DNA from: Azolla pinnata
Lineage: Eukaryota > Streptophyta > Polypodiopsida > Salviniales > Salviniaceae
Length of the DNA: 40,666 bases
Direction: 5' to 3'
NCBI GenBank assembly: GCA_037176905.1
Contig: JBBBWG010029910.1
Location: 1-40,666, forward strand
Shown here: piece after piece, positions 1-12,281 of the stretch
Layout: each line of letters begins with the position of its first letter
Position numbering within the stretch: position 1 is the first letter of the stretch
The notes under the pieces: generated by a model
Databases searched by the model: none
Told to the model about the DNA's origin: nothing
What the model saw: only the letters and a program-made list of their open reading frames with translations
Program-made: the position numbers and the translations under genes

Positions 1-1
1 C

Positions 2-166
2 CTCGGGCTGGACACGCCACAACTGCGGCGGAAGGCCGCTGGATTGGAGGAGAGGAAGGAGGAGGTGGTGGAGGGAGGAGATGTTGCAAGGAAGGAGGCC
101 ATGGTTGTTGGTGCTGTGTGGATTGTGCCTTTTGCCCCTCTGCTCTATAGCTTGTTGCTACAATAA
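2..166 (+). CDS. C-terminal end of an unidentified protein (partial)
   Basis: An open frame enters from the left edge and stops at TAA 164-166, giving the last 54 residues. The first part is charged and helix-like (LRRKAAGLEERKEEV), as in an amphipathic or coiled-coil segment. It is followed by a hydrophobic C-terminal stretch (AVWIVPFAPLLYSLLLQ) that could be a membrane segment. The ordered charged-then-hydrophobic pattern ending cleanly at a stop is why I treat it as coding. The family is not recognised. It could also be a chance open frame, because only 165 bases are visible. Confidence 0.5.
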   Translation, partial: LGLDTPQLRRKAAGLEERKEEVVEGGDVARKEAMVVGAVWIVPFAPLLYSLLLQ

Positions 167-1451
167 GGAGTGGCTTTTTAGTCAAGAATCAGATCTCGTC
201 TAATGAACGGGGAACCTTCCCAATCTCTCTGCTACCTTTATATCCTCTGGAAACCCTATGTACATTGCGTGTGTGCACTATGGTGATGAGGCCAGGGAGA
301 GCGGATAAGGCTGACCTGGAAATACTTTTACTCCCGAGTGAGAGATGCCCCGGTGCTGCCGCTGCCACCCGCATCCAGCATTATGCTTACTTTACGTTAT
401 CCCGGGGCCGGCGGAGGTCGTGGCCCCGCCGATCCGCTGGTAACGTACGTAATGACGCTCACGTAATCGTGATCGCGCCCCGAACACGGGATGGGAAGGC
501 GAGCCGAGGCCTTCTTTCCGAGCCCGAGTTCCCGCCCGTCGGATTCGCGCCTTTCTTTTTGGTGCCCCCCACTTGGATCCGCCGCGCCGGTGCCCTATCG
601 CCCGCCCGCACCAGAACTGCGCACAGACATGCTTTTACATAACAATCTGTGGATGGATCTGGGTCTGGATATGTGTGGGGGTTTACAGATATTCCGCCCA
701 ACTCGCCCTCGTCTCGAAGAGTTTAAAAAAAGAAGTAAAAAGGCTGTTCGAAAAGTCATCATCCAACTGGAGCGGCACTACCAACGATGTATTGGTTGGA
801 CAGATGTGTGCCTGTACGTACTTGCCGCGCGCAAGTTGCCCCCACAAAGTCCCCCCTCCGCAACTTGCGCCAATCCCACGACACGGTGCCCCGTCCCTCC
901 CACTCGTTCACACTCTGTCGTGCACCTCTTCCTCTAGGAGATGGACTGCTTGCTTGAAGCCGATCGCCGTTCTCGAACCGACGTCCCCTTAGATAGGATC
1001 GCTCGCCAAATTTAGGCGCTGGCCCGAAAGCCGAAGCCTGGTAGGAGGTATCCAGCTGTTTGTCTCTTTGCAAGGCACGCTTTTTACTCCGACACCGCGC
1101 TTCTCAATCATGCGACTCGATGCGTTTTTCCATGTTTCTCCGACCGATTCCATGGTGAGAACCCACCTTGTTTGGTTCTGATAACCCGCCTTGTTTGGTT
1201 CTGATATAACCCACCTTCCAAACGTATTTCCTGCAGATATTACTCCTGTTCATGTACCACGGCATAGATCGGCGAAGACGAAGTCGAGATGTGTTTCTGG
1301 GAGCAGCTCTAGTGGCAATGCACGCTGGCCAGTTCCAGCATCCAGTAACCTCAGCCAATTATCATCGACTTCTTTGCCAAATCCAAGATTTCTTCAGCTC
1401 CAAACGACTTGGCACTTCCCTCCGGATCATTGTCAAGGATCTGCCTCATTC
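167..1451. other. Intergenic region upstream of the BtuF-like/PP-loop gene
   Basis: No convincing gene is seen. The first few hundred bases are probably 3' UTR of the partial gene at the left edge. Bases 400-620 are GC-rich. Several long overlapping open frames occur on both strands between 265 and 1070, but they have mixed low-complexity composition and no recognisable family. The stretch closest to the next gene should hold its promoter and 5' UTR. Confidence 0.5.
1156..1216. repeat. Short tandem duplication (about 25 bp unit)
   Basis: The unit beginning ACCCACCTTGTTTGGTTCTG occurs twice in tandem with one C/A-G difference, followed by a partial third start (AACCCACCTT). It lies about 450 bases upstream of the next gene and could be a duplicated promoter element or slippage. 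Confidence 0.7.
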
Positions 1452-1540
1452 AACCCTAAACCCTAAACCCTAAACCCTAAACCCTTTAAACCCTAAACCC
1501 TAAACCCTAAACCCTAGACTCTCAACCTTAAACCCTAATC
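1452..1540 (+). repeat. Interstitial plant telomere repeat (CCCTAAA)n
   Basis: About nine near-perfect CCCTAAA units run from 1452 to 1516, with a degenerate tail to about 1540. One unit carries a TTT insertion. The array lies about 130 bases upstream of the start codon of the next gene. Short forms of this motif (telo-boxes) are known promoter or leader elements of plant translation and ribosome genes; an array this long is more like an interstitial telomeric repeat. Confidence 0.9.
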
Positions 1541-1672
1541 TATCTGGAGCAAGGATGCGGTGCATCTGCCCGAGCTCGAATCTCAGCAAGACCACACAAC
1601 AAGAAGAAAGACTTGCTCAGCTGAAAATGAAGATATGGTGTGCTGTGGGCTACTGATGACGATCTGCATCAG

Positions 1673-4600
1673 ATGAGCATGGGCCCGCCTCCTCCTCCTC
1701 CTCTGCGAGTTCTGTGCCTCTCCCAAGGCGCCCTCGACGCTCTGTGTGCCCTTGGCCTTCAAGATTGCCTCGTCGGCCGACCCCATGACTGCACTGGTCC
1801 TCCCTCCGTTCTCGACCTCCCCTGTTTCTCCCCCTGCCGAAACCCCTCCTCCCGCAAGGTATGCCCTAGACATCGGGCAGCTCTTTGCCCCATTCAATAT
1901 GGTGGCTTTGTGCTGCAATGTACGCAATGTGCATGCTTCTGTGTCCGACAAACGAGAGCGAATGCATGAATGTATTGTTATGTGAGCTCCTGGAAGCTGG
2001 TGGCCGGGGACTCACTCGGTCCTGTTCTTAAGATGTCCACAACTGCCCACTTCCAATATGTACTTGCTGCATGTACTTGCCTAAGTATGCGTGAATGTGC
2101 TCATTCTTATGCTGCATTATTGTGTATGTTTGTGTGTGTGTGTGTGTGCGCTTGTTCCGTTTCTGATTTTTCACGGGGAGTCTTGTTTCAGCCTGGACTC
2201 AGCTTGGATTGGGAGCTCTTGAAAGGTTTGAAACCAGATGTGATCTTTACCCAGAACCAGCTGAATTCTGATGATGCAGACCTTTGTCTACAGCTGCATT
2301 CCAATGATATTACGAACTGCAGGATAGTAGAACTCCAATCCAATACTGTAAGTCTCATCTCCTTTCATCTAGCTGTTGTTGACAAGTTTGATTGACAAGG
2401 TTTCTTCCGTTTTGAGTCCATATTTTCCGAAGGACTTGGTTGAGGTTTTGCAGTTTTTTGGGTTTATCTGCATTTCTCAAGCATCATGGCCCATCTTCTA
2501 ATGCTTTAAATCCTGGAAGGGGGATGCATCCTCCTTTCACTTGTAGGGTGGCATGCATGCTATTGTCATGGAACAAGGGGTAATTTCACGCTTTTGGCTG
2601 CCCTTTTTCGCAGCAGAATCAAGGATCTCACAACGAGTTGAATTTATTTTTTATAGAAAGCATGTCTGCATTGATACTTTGGCAGTAGATGGATTTCATG
2701 ATTTAGTAACGAATTGTAGATATATGTCGACATTGTTCTAAAGATTTTAATAGAATGTATGCTTACTATGATTTTTTAGGTGGAGGATGTATTTCGAAAT
2801 TTAGAAACTATTGCAAATTATTGTGGGGTAGGAAAAGAGGGGGCAAAGCTTGTTTGCGGATTGCGTCTAAAATGGAAGATGATAACGCAAAAGACCCCAC
2901 AATGGGCTGATGGCATGCCTCGGGTGAATGTTGTGTGCATTGCTTGTGCAAATCCATTAACATCTTCAGGGTATTGGATTCCAGAGATAATAAGCTCTGC
3001 TGGGGGATTCAGTTTGTGTAGCAAAGCTGGTTACCCAAATCAATCTATCACTGTAAAAGACCTTGCTAGAAGTGATCCAGATGTAATACTCTACCTATCT
3101 CAAGGGCTTCATTTCGGTATCATTGCTAGAGAGTTATCTCGGCTTGTAACCTTAAATGAGTGGAGGAAAATCAAAGCAATCAAGGCAAACCGATTCTTTG
3201 TCATCGATGCAAAAAAGTATGTGACTAAAACCAAACATCATTTATAAGCGCATGCTATTTAATGTCAATAATTCGTCATTTGTGCACATTATGATTTCTT
3301 TTCTGTCACTCATCCCATTTTATCGTTAGGGTTGTTAGTCACCTAACTCAGTTATAGGATTATTAATATATCATACTTATCACACTCATGCAATTCATTC
3401 TATGTGCTATTTAGATTACTTGTCATGCCTCTTATCATCTGTGCTCACTATGGTTGTTTGTCATTTGCACACATTCTACTGTTACTTGTCACGTATATTC
3501 GTCAGGTTTTTTATAGATTCTGCTCCAAGTATAGTTCTGTCCACAGAAATAATGGCTGAGATTCTGCATGGGTTTGAGTATGGTCACGCTGGTAAAGGAT
3601 TTCTAAGGTGGACAGATCCCTCAGTTACAAAACAGTTGCATGCTCATGGCAAACAGTTTCAAGAAAGCATTATCCAATGCAGATCAACTTTGCAAGCTCA
3701 TTCAGAGTCTGTTATAAAAACGCCTGCTTCAGCAAAGGGGAATGATCAAGGTGTAGATGATTCGAATGCTGAGATTGATGTACGGCAGAAAGATGAAGTC
3801 ATAGGAATAACAAACAAGGGTGTATTGATTGACAGTGCCGTACTAACTGGAATGGATAGTACATCAAGATTGTATGATATGAATAGTTTAGCTTCTAGCA
3901 GCCCTCAGGACAAATGGCCCAATCCTGTGGTGGAAATACGGTCTTACAATCCATCCATGACACGGAAGGCAGTGAGCTCCCTCAGCGCCATCTGCGAATA
4001 TGAACAGGAGGAAGGCAAGGAACAGATAAAAAATGTAGAGAAAAATTATGAGAAACCCACTTTCAGGGATAACCGGAGCATTGTTAACAGGACAAAAAAG
4101 CAATCCGAGAGATATTTATATGAACAAGAAATCATATCAAAAGTATGGGCAATAACACAGTCTGCAGCAAAGAATCGACATATGGTTTCTACAACTCCGA
4201 ATTCTGAAGGAATGATACTCATGAAGTGTTTGGAAGTCAGTTCAAGAGCAAAAAAAGGACGTCCAAAGGTTTCTTCTGCTCATGTTCGACTGGAAGGCTG
4301 CAAAAATGAAGTGAATAAAAGTACGAAAATCTCTCATTCTACACCCCTAAATCCAGTGCTGCAAGGAATTCCTAAACAGATGAAAATTCTTAGAGACTCA
4401 TTGCTTAAATCACTTGATGACCTGCAATATTTAGATTGTCTTCTACTTAGCGGGGGTCTAGGCTCTAGTACTCTTTCTGGAATAGCTTCATTAGTTGACT
4501 CTAGGGGCTTCAAAATAGGTTTTACTATACTTGCCGGGCCAGAAGCAATGGACAGTGGCTATGCAGAAGTCATGGCCAAGTACAAGACCATGAATCATGT

Positions 4601-6194
4601 AATCATTGGTGACAAGAGTAAAGAATCTGTCATACTTTTGCTAGCTAAGGAGTTGCCGTTCATTGTTGAGACCTTGAAAACCTTTGATCCATTTCAGGTA
4701 TGTGTCTCCTCTGTTTCCTGAACCTAGACCTCATACCTAAGTGGGTAATAATTCTTAATATTTTTATTTGGAACTTTCCATGATTGGAACAGATACGTGG
4801 GGCTGTACCAATAACTGTTGCCTTGAGAGAAGCTAAAAGCAGAGGATTTAAATGTGTTGTTACAGGGGATGGGCTAGACGAACTCCTTTTGAGGTATGGG
4901 TTTCACTTTTTGTACAAATCCTATCCAATGTGGCGCATGCTTGCATTGAACTAAATCAGAACTCATTATTTAGGGATGGACTTACGTTGACAGAGCAGCA
5001 AGTTTTTCAACTTGGGATCTCTAAGATCCTCTCTAAATGTACGGTACTTTTGGGTGAGGCCCTAGGTATTAAGGTGAGTTTCAAGAGGCCTGATAGATAG
5101 ACACCACAAAAAAAGTAAGAGCGGAGAAAAGGATTTCATGAGTATTTACTACTGTATAACTGGTGTGATTTCTTTCATGACTCTAGGTGTTTCAGCCTTT
5201 CCTGCAACCTAAATTCGTAGATCAATGCAAGGCACTCAGTGCTTTTGGGGCCCAAACTTTGGAAGGTGCAAGATCAATTTGGAAAAAGGCATTTCCAGAA
5301 GTATCACATGGGTGTGAAAGCAAGAACTCCATAGAGGTAATTCCTGTTACGTAAAAGTTAGCTATGTATTTTGCAATATTACGAAGAGAATCAAAGGTTC
5401 TCATTTGAAGTTTATTTTTTTAACTGTCACTTGTAAACATTGAGGATGCAAACTGACATAACTATTCCATTTAGTTTGGAAGTGGCATGCACTATGTCAC
5501 CGAATACTTTTCTTCGGCGATATCTCCTTCTATTCTTGCAAAACAAGCAAAACTTATACACCTAAAAGAGAGGATACATATTCACAGTGCTGAACAGTTA
5601 GTATATTACCGAGCTTTCAAGAGGGTCTTCAAGGCAAAGATACCAAAAGGCTTGGTGCGTTGGCAAAAGGAACCATGTTCTCAATGTGGTTATCAACTCT
5701 CTTCAGACATGAATTGGTATTGTTTAGTCTGTGGGTATTGCAAAGCTCAACAAGCTAAGATGCTGCAGCCAAAAGAAGGGCTTAAGCTTGCCCTCCCCAA
5801 TGAGACAGATAATGGTAGCCGTCAAAATAGGACAGTGTGTTTACATGAAGAAAGTGGGGCGAAAAAAGATAATGTTAGAGGTGGAGATGTAATGACAAAT
5901 GAGCAAAGGAAAATAGCGTCTCTACATCGCAGAGAGGTTGAAGCTTCTTCTGTTAAGGATAGTGATGGAGAAGCCAAGAAAAAAGTTAACACAACGAGGA
6001 ATAGTAACTTACTGAAGAAGGATAACCCTTGTGGTAGTAGAGGAAGTACCAAGTCGGTCAGCAAACCTACGAATCTGAAAAGTTTGCCAGAGTCTTGCCG
6101 AACATCAGCTGACAAGCCAAAAAGCCCAGGATATCTGTCCTTTTTAGTAGCATCAGCTGGTTTCCTCTTGCTTCTACAACTATCCAAGGGATGA
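1673..6194 (+). CDS. BtuF-like domain fused to asparagine-synthase-type PP-loop domain, Cys ribbon and tail anchor
   Basis: Proposed exons: 1673-1858, 2192-2347, 2780-3216, 3506-4697, 4793-4911, 4974-5073, 5187-5336, 5475-6194. All junctions keep frame and give about 1019 aa. An in-frame ATG at 1640 would add 11 residues. Residues 1-285 resemble periplasmic cobalamin/siderophore-binding proteins: RVLCLSQGALDALCALGL, then GLKPDVIFTQ, SGYWIPEIISSAGG, and a closing MAEILHG. There is no signal peptide, so the domain is probably cytosolic. Residues about 290-545 are polar and probably disordered. Residues about 548-790 resemble asparagine synthase-related ATPases of prokaryotes: SGGLGSS (575-581), TFDPFQIR, TGDGLDELLL. 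No glutaminase domain is present. A ribbon follows with Cys 848, 851, 863, 866 and 869. The last 20 or so residues are hydrophobic, like a tail anchor. Substrate and pathway are unknown; a ligand-sensing or tRNA/cofactor-modifying enzyme is only inference. The exon 5 donor is uncertain (4893 or 4911). Confidence 0.82.
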
Positions 6195-7742
6195 TGTTTG
6201 CTAAGAAGTAATCTATTAGATTGGCAACTCCTAATGATCTAACTGAGTCTAGGAAACCACAAAAATAGATAATACATCGTTATTCAAATTTGGCAAGCCT
6301 GCAAGAACTTGAACTGTGTCATTCTTTTCATGAGATGTGCAGGTAGATATGGTGTATAGAAGCTGCTTCCTGTACCTCTGAGATCTTAGACCCTGCTCTA
6401 TAAATAGGTGGTGTCGTCTGTTTGCATGGTTTAAAGGACTGTAATTGCAGTTTTGTTTCATTCGGTTGTAATCTTGACCAATTTCTTCATTTGAAGCAAT
6501 AAGAAAGCTATTAACCTCATTCACACCCCTGATTGTAAATATGTTATGAATCTGGGAAATATACAGGGCGTTGAACCATAGTAAGTAAAACAGATCCGAG
6601 GTGTTTTGTTCTCATGCTGAATCAATTGTGTGAAAATGATCTCAATATTTAAACCCAAATATCAATTGTGGAAGTTGCAATAATAATGCCAAACATATTG
6701 TAGGCATGCCAACGCAAACGTTAGATCGATTCTTCAGTATAGTGGCGTTTTTTTTAAACATAGAAGTCCCCCTCCATGGACGTTTTGCATTTCAGAGCTT
6801 TTTTTTTGAAACCCAGAAAAAGTCTTCAGTAGTTATGCTACATTATTTAGAAACTGCTAATTCAATGCTGTGCACTAGTGTCAAATATGGTTTGTATCTT
6901 TTTCAGGAATCCTACTGTGAGCATTCAGTTTTGTTCCAACGTTCAGCATATAACACAGTGCAGCAAGCTTCCAAGCTTGAGCAGCTGTGAACCATTTATT
7001 AATCGTTAACTGAAGCTTTAAGTAGCTTAGAGTGGCTCAGGCTCACCTAAAATCTGGTATGAAAAATTTAAGCAAAACGTAGAGATCTTTTTTTCTGAAC
7101 GCAAAAAGCACATATCATCCTGGCCCAGGAATATTTATATGATAATTTTATTCCTGAATTTGCATGCCGTAATTTGTACATGCAAAGGGTACTTGGTCTT
7201 TAATGTATGAAAACCAGAAGTGAATGATCACTAATCTTTTGCCCTGCTTGCATTATAAACGTGCAAGTGCATATGCATAGACCGGAATTTAGGACGGATA
7301 CGCTGGTTCCTGAACAAGCTGTGTTCTAACCTCATCACCAGATAAGAGCATACTTGCAAGGATATGAATAGCAGAAGTACATCTTTATGACAGATTATTG
7401 GATTCTTTGAAAACATACACTGCAAGATTTGGTAGAAAACACCATTCTTGTTTTATTCCAGATGTAAACAATTGCAAAATAAAATTGGTAACACCATTTA
7501 CAGGTTTGCCATAAATGTTTCTTATTATTAAAAGTTACTCCAAATATGGGAAATTTCATTGCAGCAATAAGCATTTGATTTGCAGAATGTAGTCAAGTGA
7601 TGAAAAAACACATTCATTGCGGACGCATTCACACACCTCCATGCACTAGCCGTCAAAATTTACATGGAACTCTTTCTACAACCAAATTAGCAATGATAGT
7701 AATGATAAGGCATTAGTGTAAAACTGTTTTAAGTAATTGTAT
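6195..7742. other. Intergenic DNA between two convergent genes
   Basis: This holds the 3' UTR of the BtuF-like/PP-loop gene at the left and of the PRORP gene at the right. It is AT-rich, with AATAAG/AATAAA-like signals around 6495 and 7480. Short open frames inside show no family pattern and no splice-consistent extension. Nothing else is seen. Confidence 0.6.
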
Positions 7743-10700
7743 TCAGCAAGTGGGTCTCGTAACACACAACCATTCTCGGGGAACATCAATATCGTCGCCC
7801 CCCACCTCAGGTATATGCCAGGACCCATGCTCGGATTCCTGCATATTTTCATTAATAAGGAAGCAGCCATAAGAATGAATGTATATCAAAGTTTTGAAAT
7901 ACTTTACCTGAATAATAACAGAGTATGGAGGCGGCATGTGAAGCTCTAAGCCTTGAGGAGAGAATGTAAATCGAACCTGTCCAGGTGAGAGTAATATGTT
8001 GAATTTTAACAAAAATATCATGATGTACACACTATTACTATATATATATACACACGCAAGAACATATACCTGGTGCCTTTCTTTCCATTTTGGAAAGAAG
8101 TCAGTCCCCAAAAGCTCAAAAATATGATCTCGCATTTCATCATTTGTCACAAGAAGACATTTACACTTGACCGCAGCATACAACCAGTACCTGGGGAATG
8201 AAGAATTAGTTCACGTTCAGAAAGAAACATACAAGCAAGTGAATAGTGATGGCAGACAATGGATGCATCTACCAGTCATCATTAGACCCCTGCGGTGTGA
8301 AATAAAGTGCTTTTTCCTTCTTCCACCTATTTATGGTCGTCTCAGCTGATATGGATTGAGCTATTCGAGTTGAATGTCGGTTATGAAGAAGTATCAGTGA
8401 TGGCTTTTCATCAGAAATTTTTGCTCCTGCTTTATGCATAACAGTGGAAAGCTGAAGAAAAAATTTCATTGAGATCATGTATAGGCATATTTTTTTCCAT
8501 ATAATTGACATTGTTTTAGCATTACATTGGATAGCATCAGCATCATTCCGGATTAGATACAATACCATCAATCAAAACTGCCCTAAACGACATTTCACAT
8601 AACCATATGCAACCCTTAGTTTAAGACTCAATTTTCCCAGACCAGATCACTACTTGCAATCATCCGTGAGGTATATTGAAACGTTAGGATCACTACTTGA
8701 CAAACTGTAATAATGACAAGCGCATTCTATTCAGCTCTATGGTTTTCAGAGTTTATCATTCATTCTATGAGCATCCATTAGGATTATTGTTTCTTTTTTA
8801 CAAGGACTACAATTTAAAGAGGAGGGCTCTTCAAGAATCCACATACCAGCTTAAAACTAAACCCACGAAAGACTTGAGGGTTGTATAAACCAATGTTTGC
8901 GCCATCCAGTATCGCCCCATAAGGACCATTTCTATCCAGCCATCGCTGCCAAAAGATCATATATAAAATCTCAGTCAAAATATGTAAGGTTATAAACAAA
9001 AATCTTACAAGTATCCCCAAGTTTTCATCTCAAACCTGAAATTCTTTAAACTGGTTTGGGAGGTGTTCCCGTTCACATGCGAATCGTGCTATAGTGTCTG
9101 CAAATTCTGCAGTCTCTACAGGATCTAAATCAATAGTACATAGCCTTTCACCACAAGACAAGCATAACCCCTCCTTGCTAAGGTTTGTTCTCTTAACTTC
9201 CCATTTTCCCTTTCCCAACCAACCTAAACCATGCCAACCTCCGCCATTAGCTTCTATAGTCTTCCTAATCTCTTCTGTTGACAATCTTTTATTCTGTGAT
9301 TCTCCTATAGAAGACGCAATCTCACCAGTAAACCACGACTCTATTGTTGTAACAGTTGTTGAAGATAGGTCCCTAACCCTTTTACGTAACCTATGTAGAA
9401 GAGAATATACTTTTTTCTCCTCACCAGCTTCTATGCTGACCTTCAAAAGGTTTGCTAAAATGTTCTCATCAGGAAGGACGCCTGCTTCTTCCATATGTTT
9501 ATCCACCTCAAATGCCTTGTGTATATCGTTGTTTTCACAAAAACAGAGAAGAGCTGGACCATAAGACCTGAGCTTAGGGGCTATACCTCGTGAAGCCATC
9601 TTCTTCACAATATCAAAGGCCCAATCCCCATCCCCCGTAGCAACAGCTAATCTAGAAAGAGAAGTGAATATAGCTTCATTAAATGGTGCTTGCACCTCAA
9701 GCATATGCTCATAAACTTCCATTCCCCTTCTGGCCGCTAATTGCATGTCTTCTGGGCTGAAATGTATTAATTCATTGTTATTCTCTACTGATTCTTCTGA
9801 CATTACACCCACTGAGTCCCCATTCTCTTTTGATCTGGTTCCTTCTGGTTTTTTCTCTCTTCCACTCTTGGATCTTGTCAAGGTTCCTGATGCAGCGCCA
9901 GAGCAAATGTATAGTAAGCTGCTGTAGAAACTCATGTTTGGTTTTATAGTTCCTCCCCTTTTGACTTCATCATACAGCTCAAGGGCCCCATGAAGGTCAC
10001 CATACTTGGAACATGTGTGAAGCCTTAAAAGGGAAACTATTTCCTCAGGATTCTTCTTGAATCGTCTTGAAACCTTAATGTTTCTGATACCCCTTATATC
10101 ACATGGCTTTTCTTTGGTCTCATATGTTTTATCACTAGCATCTGAGATCTGTGTCATCTCACGGTTCTCTTTGTGGCCCGAATCCTCAACAATACCATTA
10201 CAGTTGTTAGATATTTCTGCTTTATCACTTAAGCACGCTGGCGCTTTGTTTGCTGCGAAATTGCCTTCATTTTCTTTTTCCAATTCGAGAAACTTATTGC
10301 TTATAGTGCTATCAGCTTCAATGGGGATTTGCTTCAGTTCAGCTTTCTCTTCCCTCAGATTAAGCTGAACTTTTTCTTTTTTACTTCCAATCTCAAAAAC
10401 TGACTGAAATAACTCAGGCTTCTTTACCTCATTAGTTTTATTTAAATCGGTAAAGCCCTCCTTAAGAGCCTTGACACAGGTAGTTTTTCCTGTATCTGAA
10501 CTCAACAATAGATCTTTTTGAGATGATATTGACCCAGAAACATTCACCTCATCAGGCAATGTGATGTTGGCATCAATAGAACTTTCAGCTTCATGCATTT
10601 GGGCCTTCACATGGCGTCTTTTCTTTGCACTTGTTGCAAGTGGAATAGTTTCAAGTGTCTGGATGCCTGAATCCTTAGTCCTGTCTTTCTCATTTTGATC

Positions 10701-11633
10701 ATCTGGGACAGCAACCTTCTTTGCTCGAGAGGTTTTCCTACTTTTTGATGATTCGGCGTATCGGAGCATCTCGACACCACACTCACTATCAACGTTCAAG
10801 CTTGAATTCACAATGTCTTCAATATCTTTTTGTTTAACCTTGGGACGGGAGGCCCTTCTTGCACCATCACTCACTATTTGAGCACTTTTGACTGACGGCC
10901 TTGAAGCCTCAAATCCATCATGTGTAAGTCCATGGGACTCTACAAGATCTTCAGAGCTATCTTTGAAAACCTTATCGATAGCATTTTTTTTGCTCCCAAC
11001 TCTGGTCGCAAGATGAACAACACTTTGGAGCAATGGTAAACTGGAACGGTCGACACCATCATCTTCATCTCCACCAATCTTGTCAGAACTCACAAGACCA
11101 CGCTCACTACCCTCGGATATCTTGAGCTTCTTTTTGCTCCCATTTTTACTCCCAACTTGACCATTTTTATGCAACAGAAAGCTCGAACCTTTGGCCTCAC
11201 CATCTATATCTCTAGAAACCTTAGAAGGAGATGGTCTTCTCGAGCATTTAGCGGAAGGTTGGATCACACCATCTTTTTGAGCCAAGGAAACACAGCTATG
11301 AAGGGTTTCTTCTTCCTTTTGCAGAGCTGAACCTTTCAAACCACCAGGTTTTGAATCAGGAAGCACACTATGTACAGTGCTCGTGGGGGGTTTCCAAACC
11401 TCTATAGGCTTTACGCTTCTATTGAAATCTGACGTCGGTGATGGTGATGACGAAGTATAGTCTCTTCGGAATCTTCCAGGCGGCGAGCAATGAGAAAAAC
11501 GAAAAGCTCGGATCGCTCCACAGGCTGAGAAGGGGGAAAAGAGAATACCCGAGGCGATGGCGTTCTTGGTATGCAGTAGGAAGGGTGGGGAGCGCCTCAT
11601 GGCAAAGCTCTGCTGAGCACACCGCGGGGCCAT
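7743..11633 (-). CDS. PRORP1: Protein-only RNase P (PRORP), organellar type, with long N-terminal extension
   Basis: Exons on the minus strand: 11633-9036, 8945-8847, 8451-8273, 8190-8070, 7976-7908, 7838-7743, about 1053 aa. PRORP removes the 5' leader of pre-tRNA without RNA. The N-terminus is rich in R, S and A, like a mitochondrial or plastid transit peptide; a second ATG lies at 11600. PPR repeats begin near residue 524 (CSKYGDLHGALELYDEV) and include LRSYGPALL. The zinc site is C824 and C827 with H1030 (SWHIP) and C1047 (EWLC). The NYN nuclease domain keeps its acidic residues: D880 (ILDGANIGL), D957/D958 (GSNDDWYWLYAA) and D976 (VTNDEMRDH). All catalytic and metal residues are present, so it should be active. 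Arabidopsis PRORP1 is about 570 aa, so the extra length is nearly all in exon 1, residues about 60-520, which is Ser/Lys/Glu-rich and low in complexity. The suffix 1 is inferred from the likely targeting peptide. Confidence 0.94.
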
Positions 11634-11734
11634 GTATGGATGCTCAACGCAGCATCTGATTTGCAGAAGGCAGCAACGCCATGTTCGTATGGATTTCTAT
11701 GCACATGACAGCTTTCCCATCTGGCTTTCCATGG

Positions 11735-11852
11735 CTTCCCTCCCCTGTTTCTCTGCATTCTCTGTTTCTCTGCATCCCCTGTTTCTCCTCCCCTGTTTCT
11801 CTGCATCCCCTGTTCCCCTGTTTCTCCTCCCCTGTTTCTCTCTGCTCAAAAT
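11735..11852. repeat. Pyrimidine minisatellite upstream of PRORP
   Basis: Repeated CCCCTGTTTCTCTGCAT and CTCCCCTGTTTCT units, variably shortened, about 100-220 bases upstream of the PRORP start codon. Read in the PRORP direction it is purine-rich (GAGAAACAGGGG), so it may lie in its 5' leader or core promoter. Confidence 0.75.
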
Positions 11853-11973
11853 TTCTATCAGCACAAGTTCTCTTTCAAATGCTTGTCCTTAGGTTCTGAA
11901 CAGGAATAGAGTACTCTGATCAGCCAAGAAGAATTTCAACACAAGCTCCTTCAAATATTTTGTCCTTACATAT

Positions 11974-12281
11974 TTGAAGGGGAATCCGGAGGAATCTAGA
12001 GGAGGAATCTGGAGAGGAATCTGGAGGAGGAATCTAGAGGAATCTGAAGAGGAATCTGGAGAGGAATCTGGAGGAGGAATCTGGAAGTGTATTGATCATT
12101 GGACAAGTGGATTGATTGCCAACAAGAAGTTGGAAGATTTGGTGCATCTGGAGGAGGAATGTGAAGAGGAATGTGAAGAGGAATCTGGAGGAGGAATCTG
12201 GAGGAGGAATCTGGAGGTGTAGTGATCATTGGACAAGTGGATTGATTGGCAATAAGAAGCTGGAAGATTTGGTGCATCCAA
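11974..12281. repeat. GAGGAATCTGG minisatellite with a 130 bp tandem duplication
   Basis: Two blocks of an 11-15 bp GAGGAATCTGGAG-type unit (11980-12085 and 12152-12220) are each followed by a near-identical segment of about 58 bp starting TGATCATTGGACAAGTGG (12093 and 12223). The whole repeats with an offset of about 130 bp. All three frames give Glu/Ser-rich or similar low-complexity peptides, so open frames here are repeat artefacts. Confidence 0.85.
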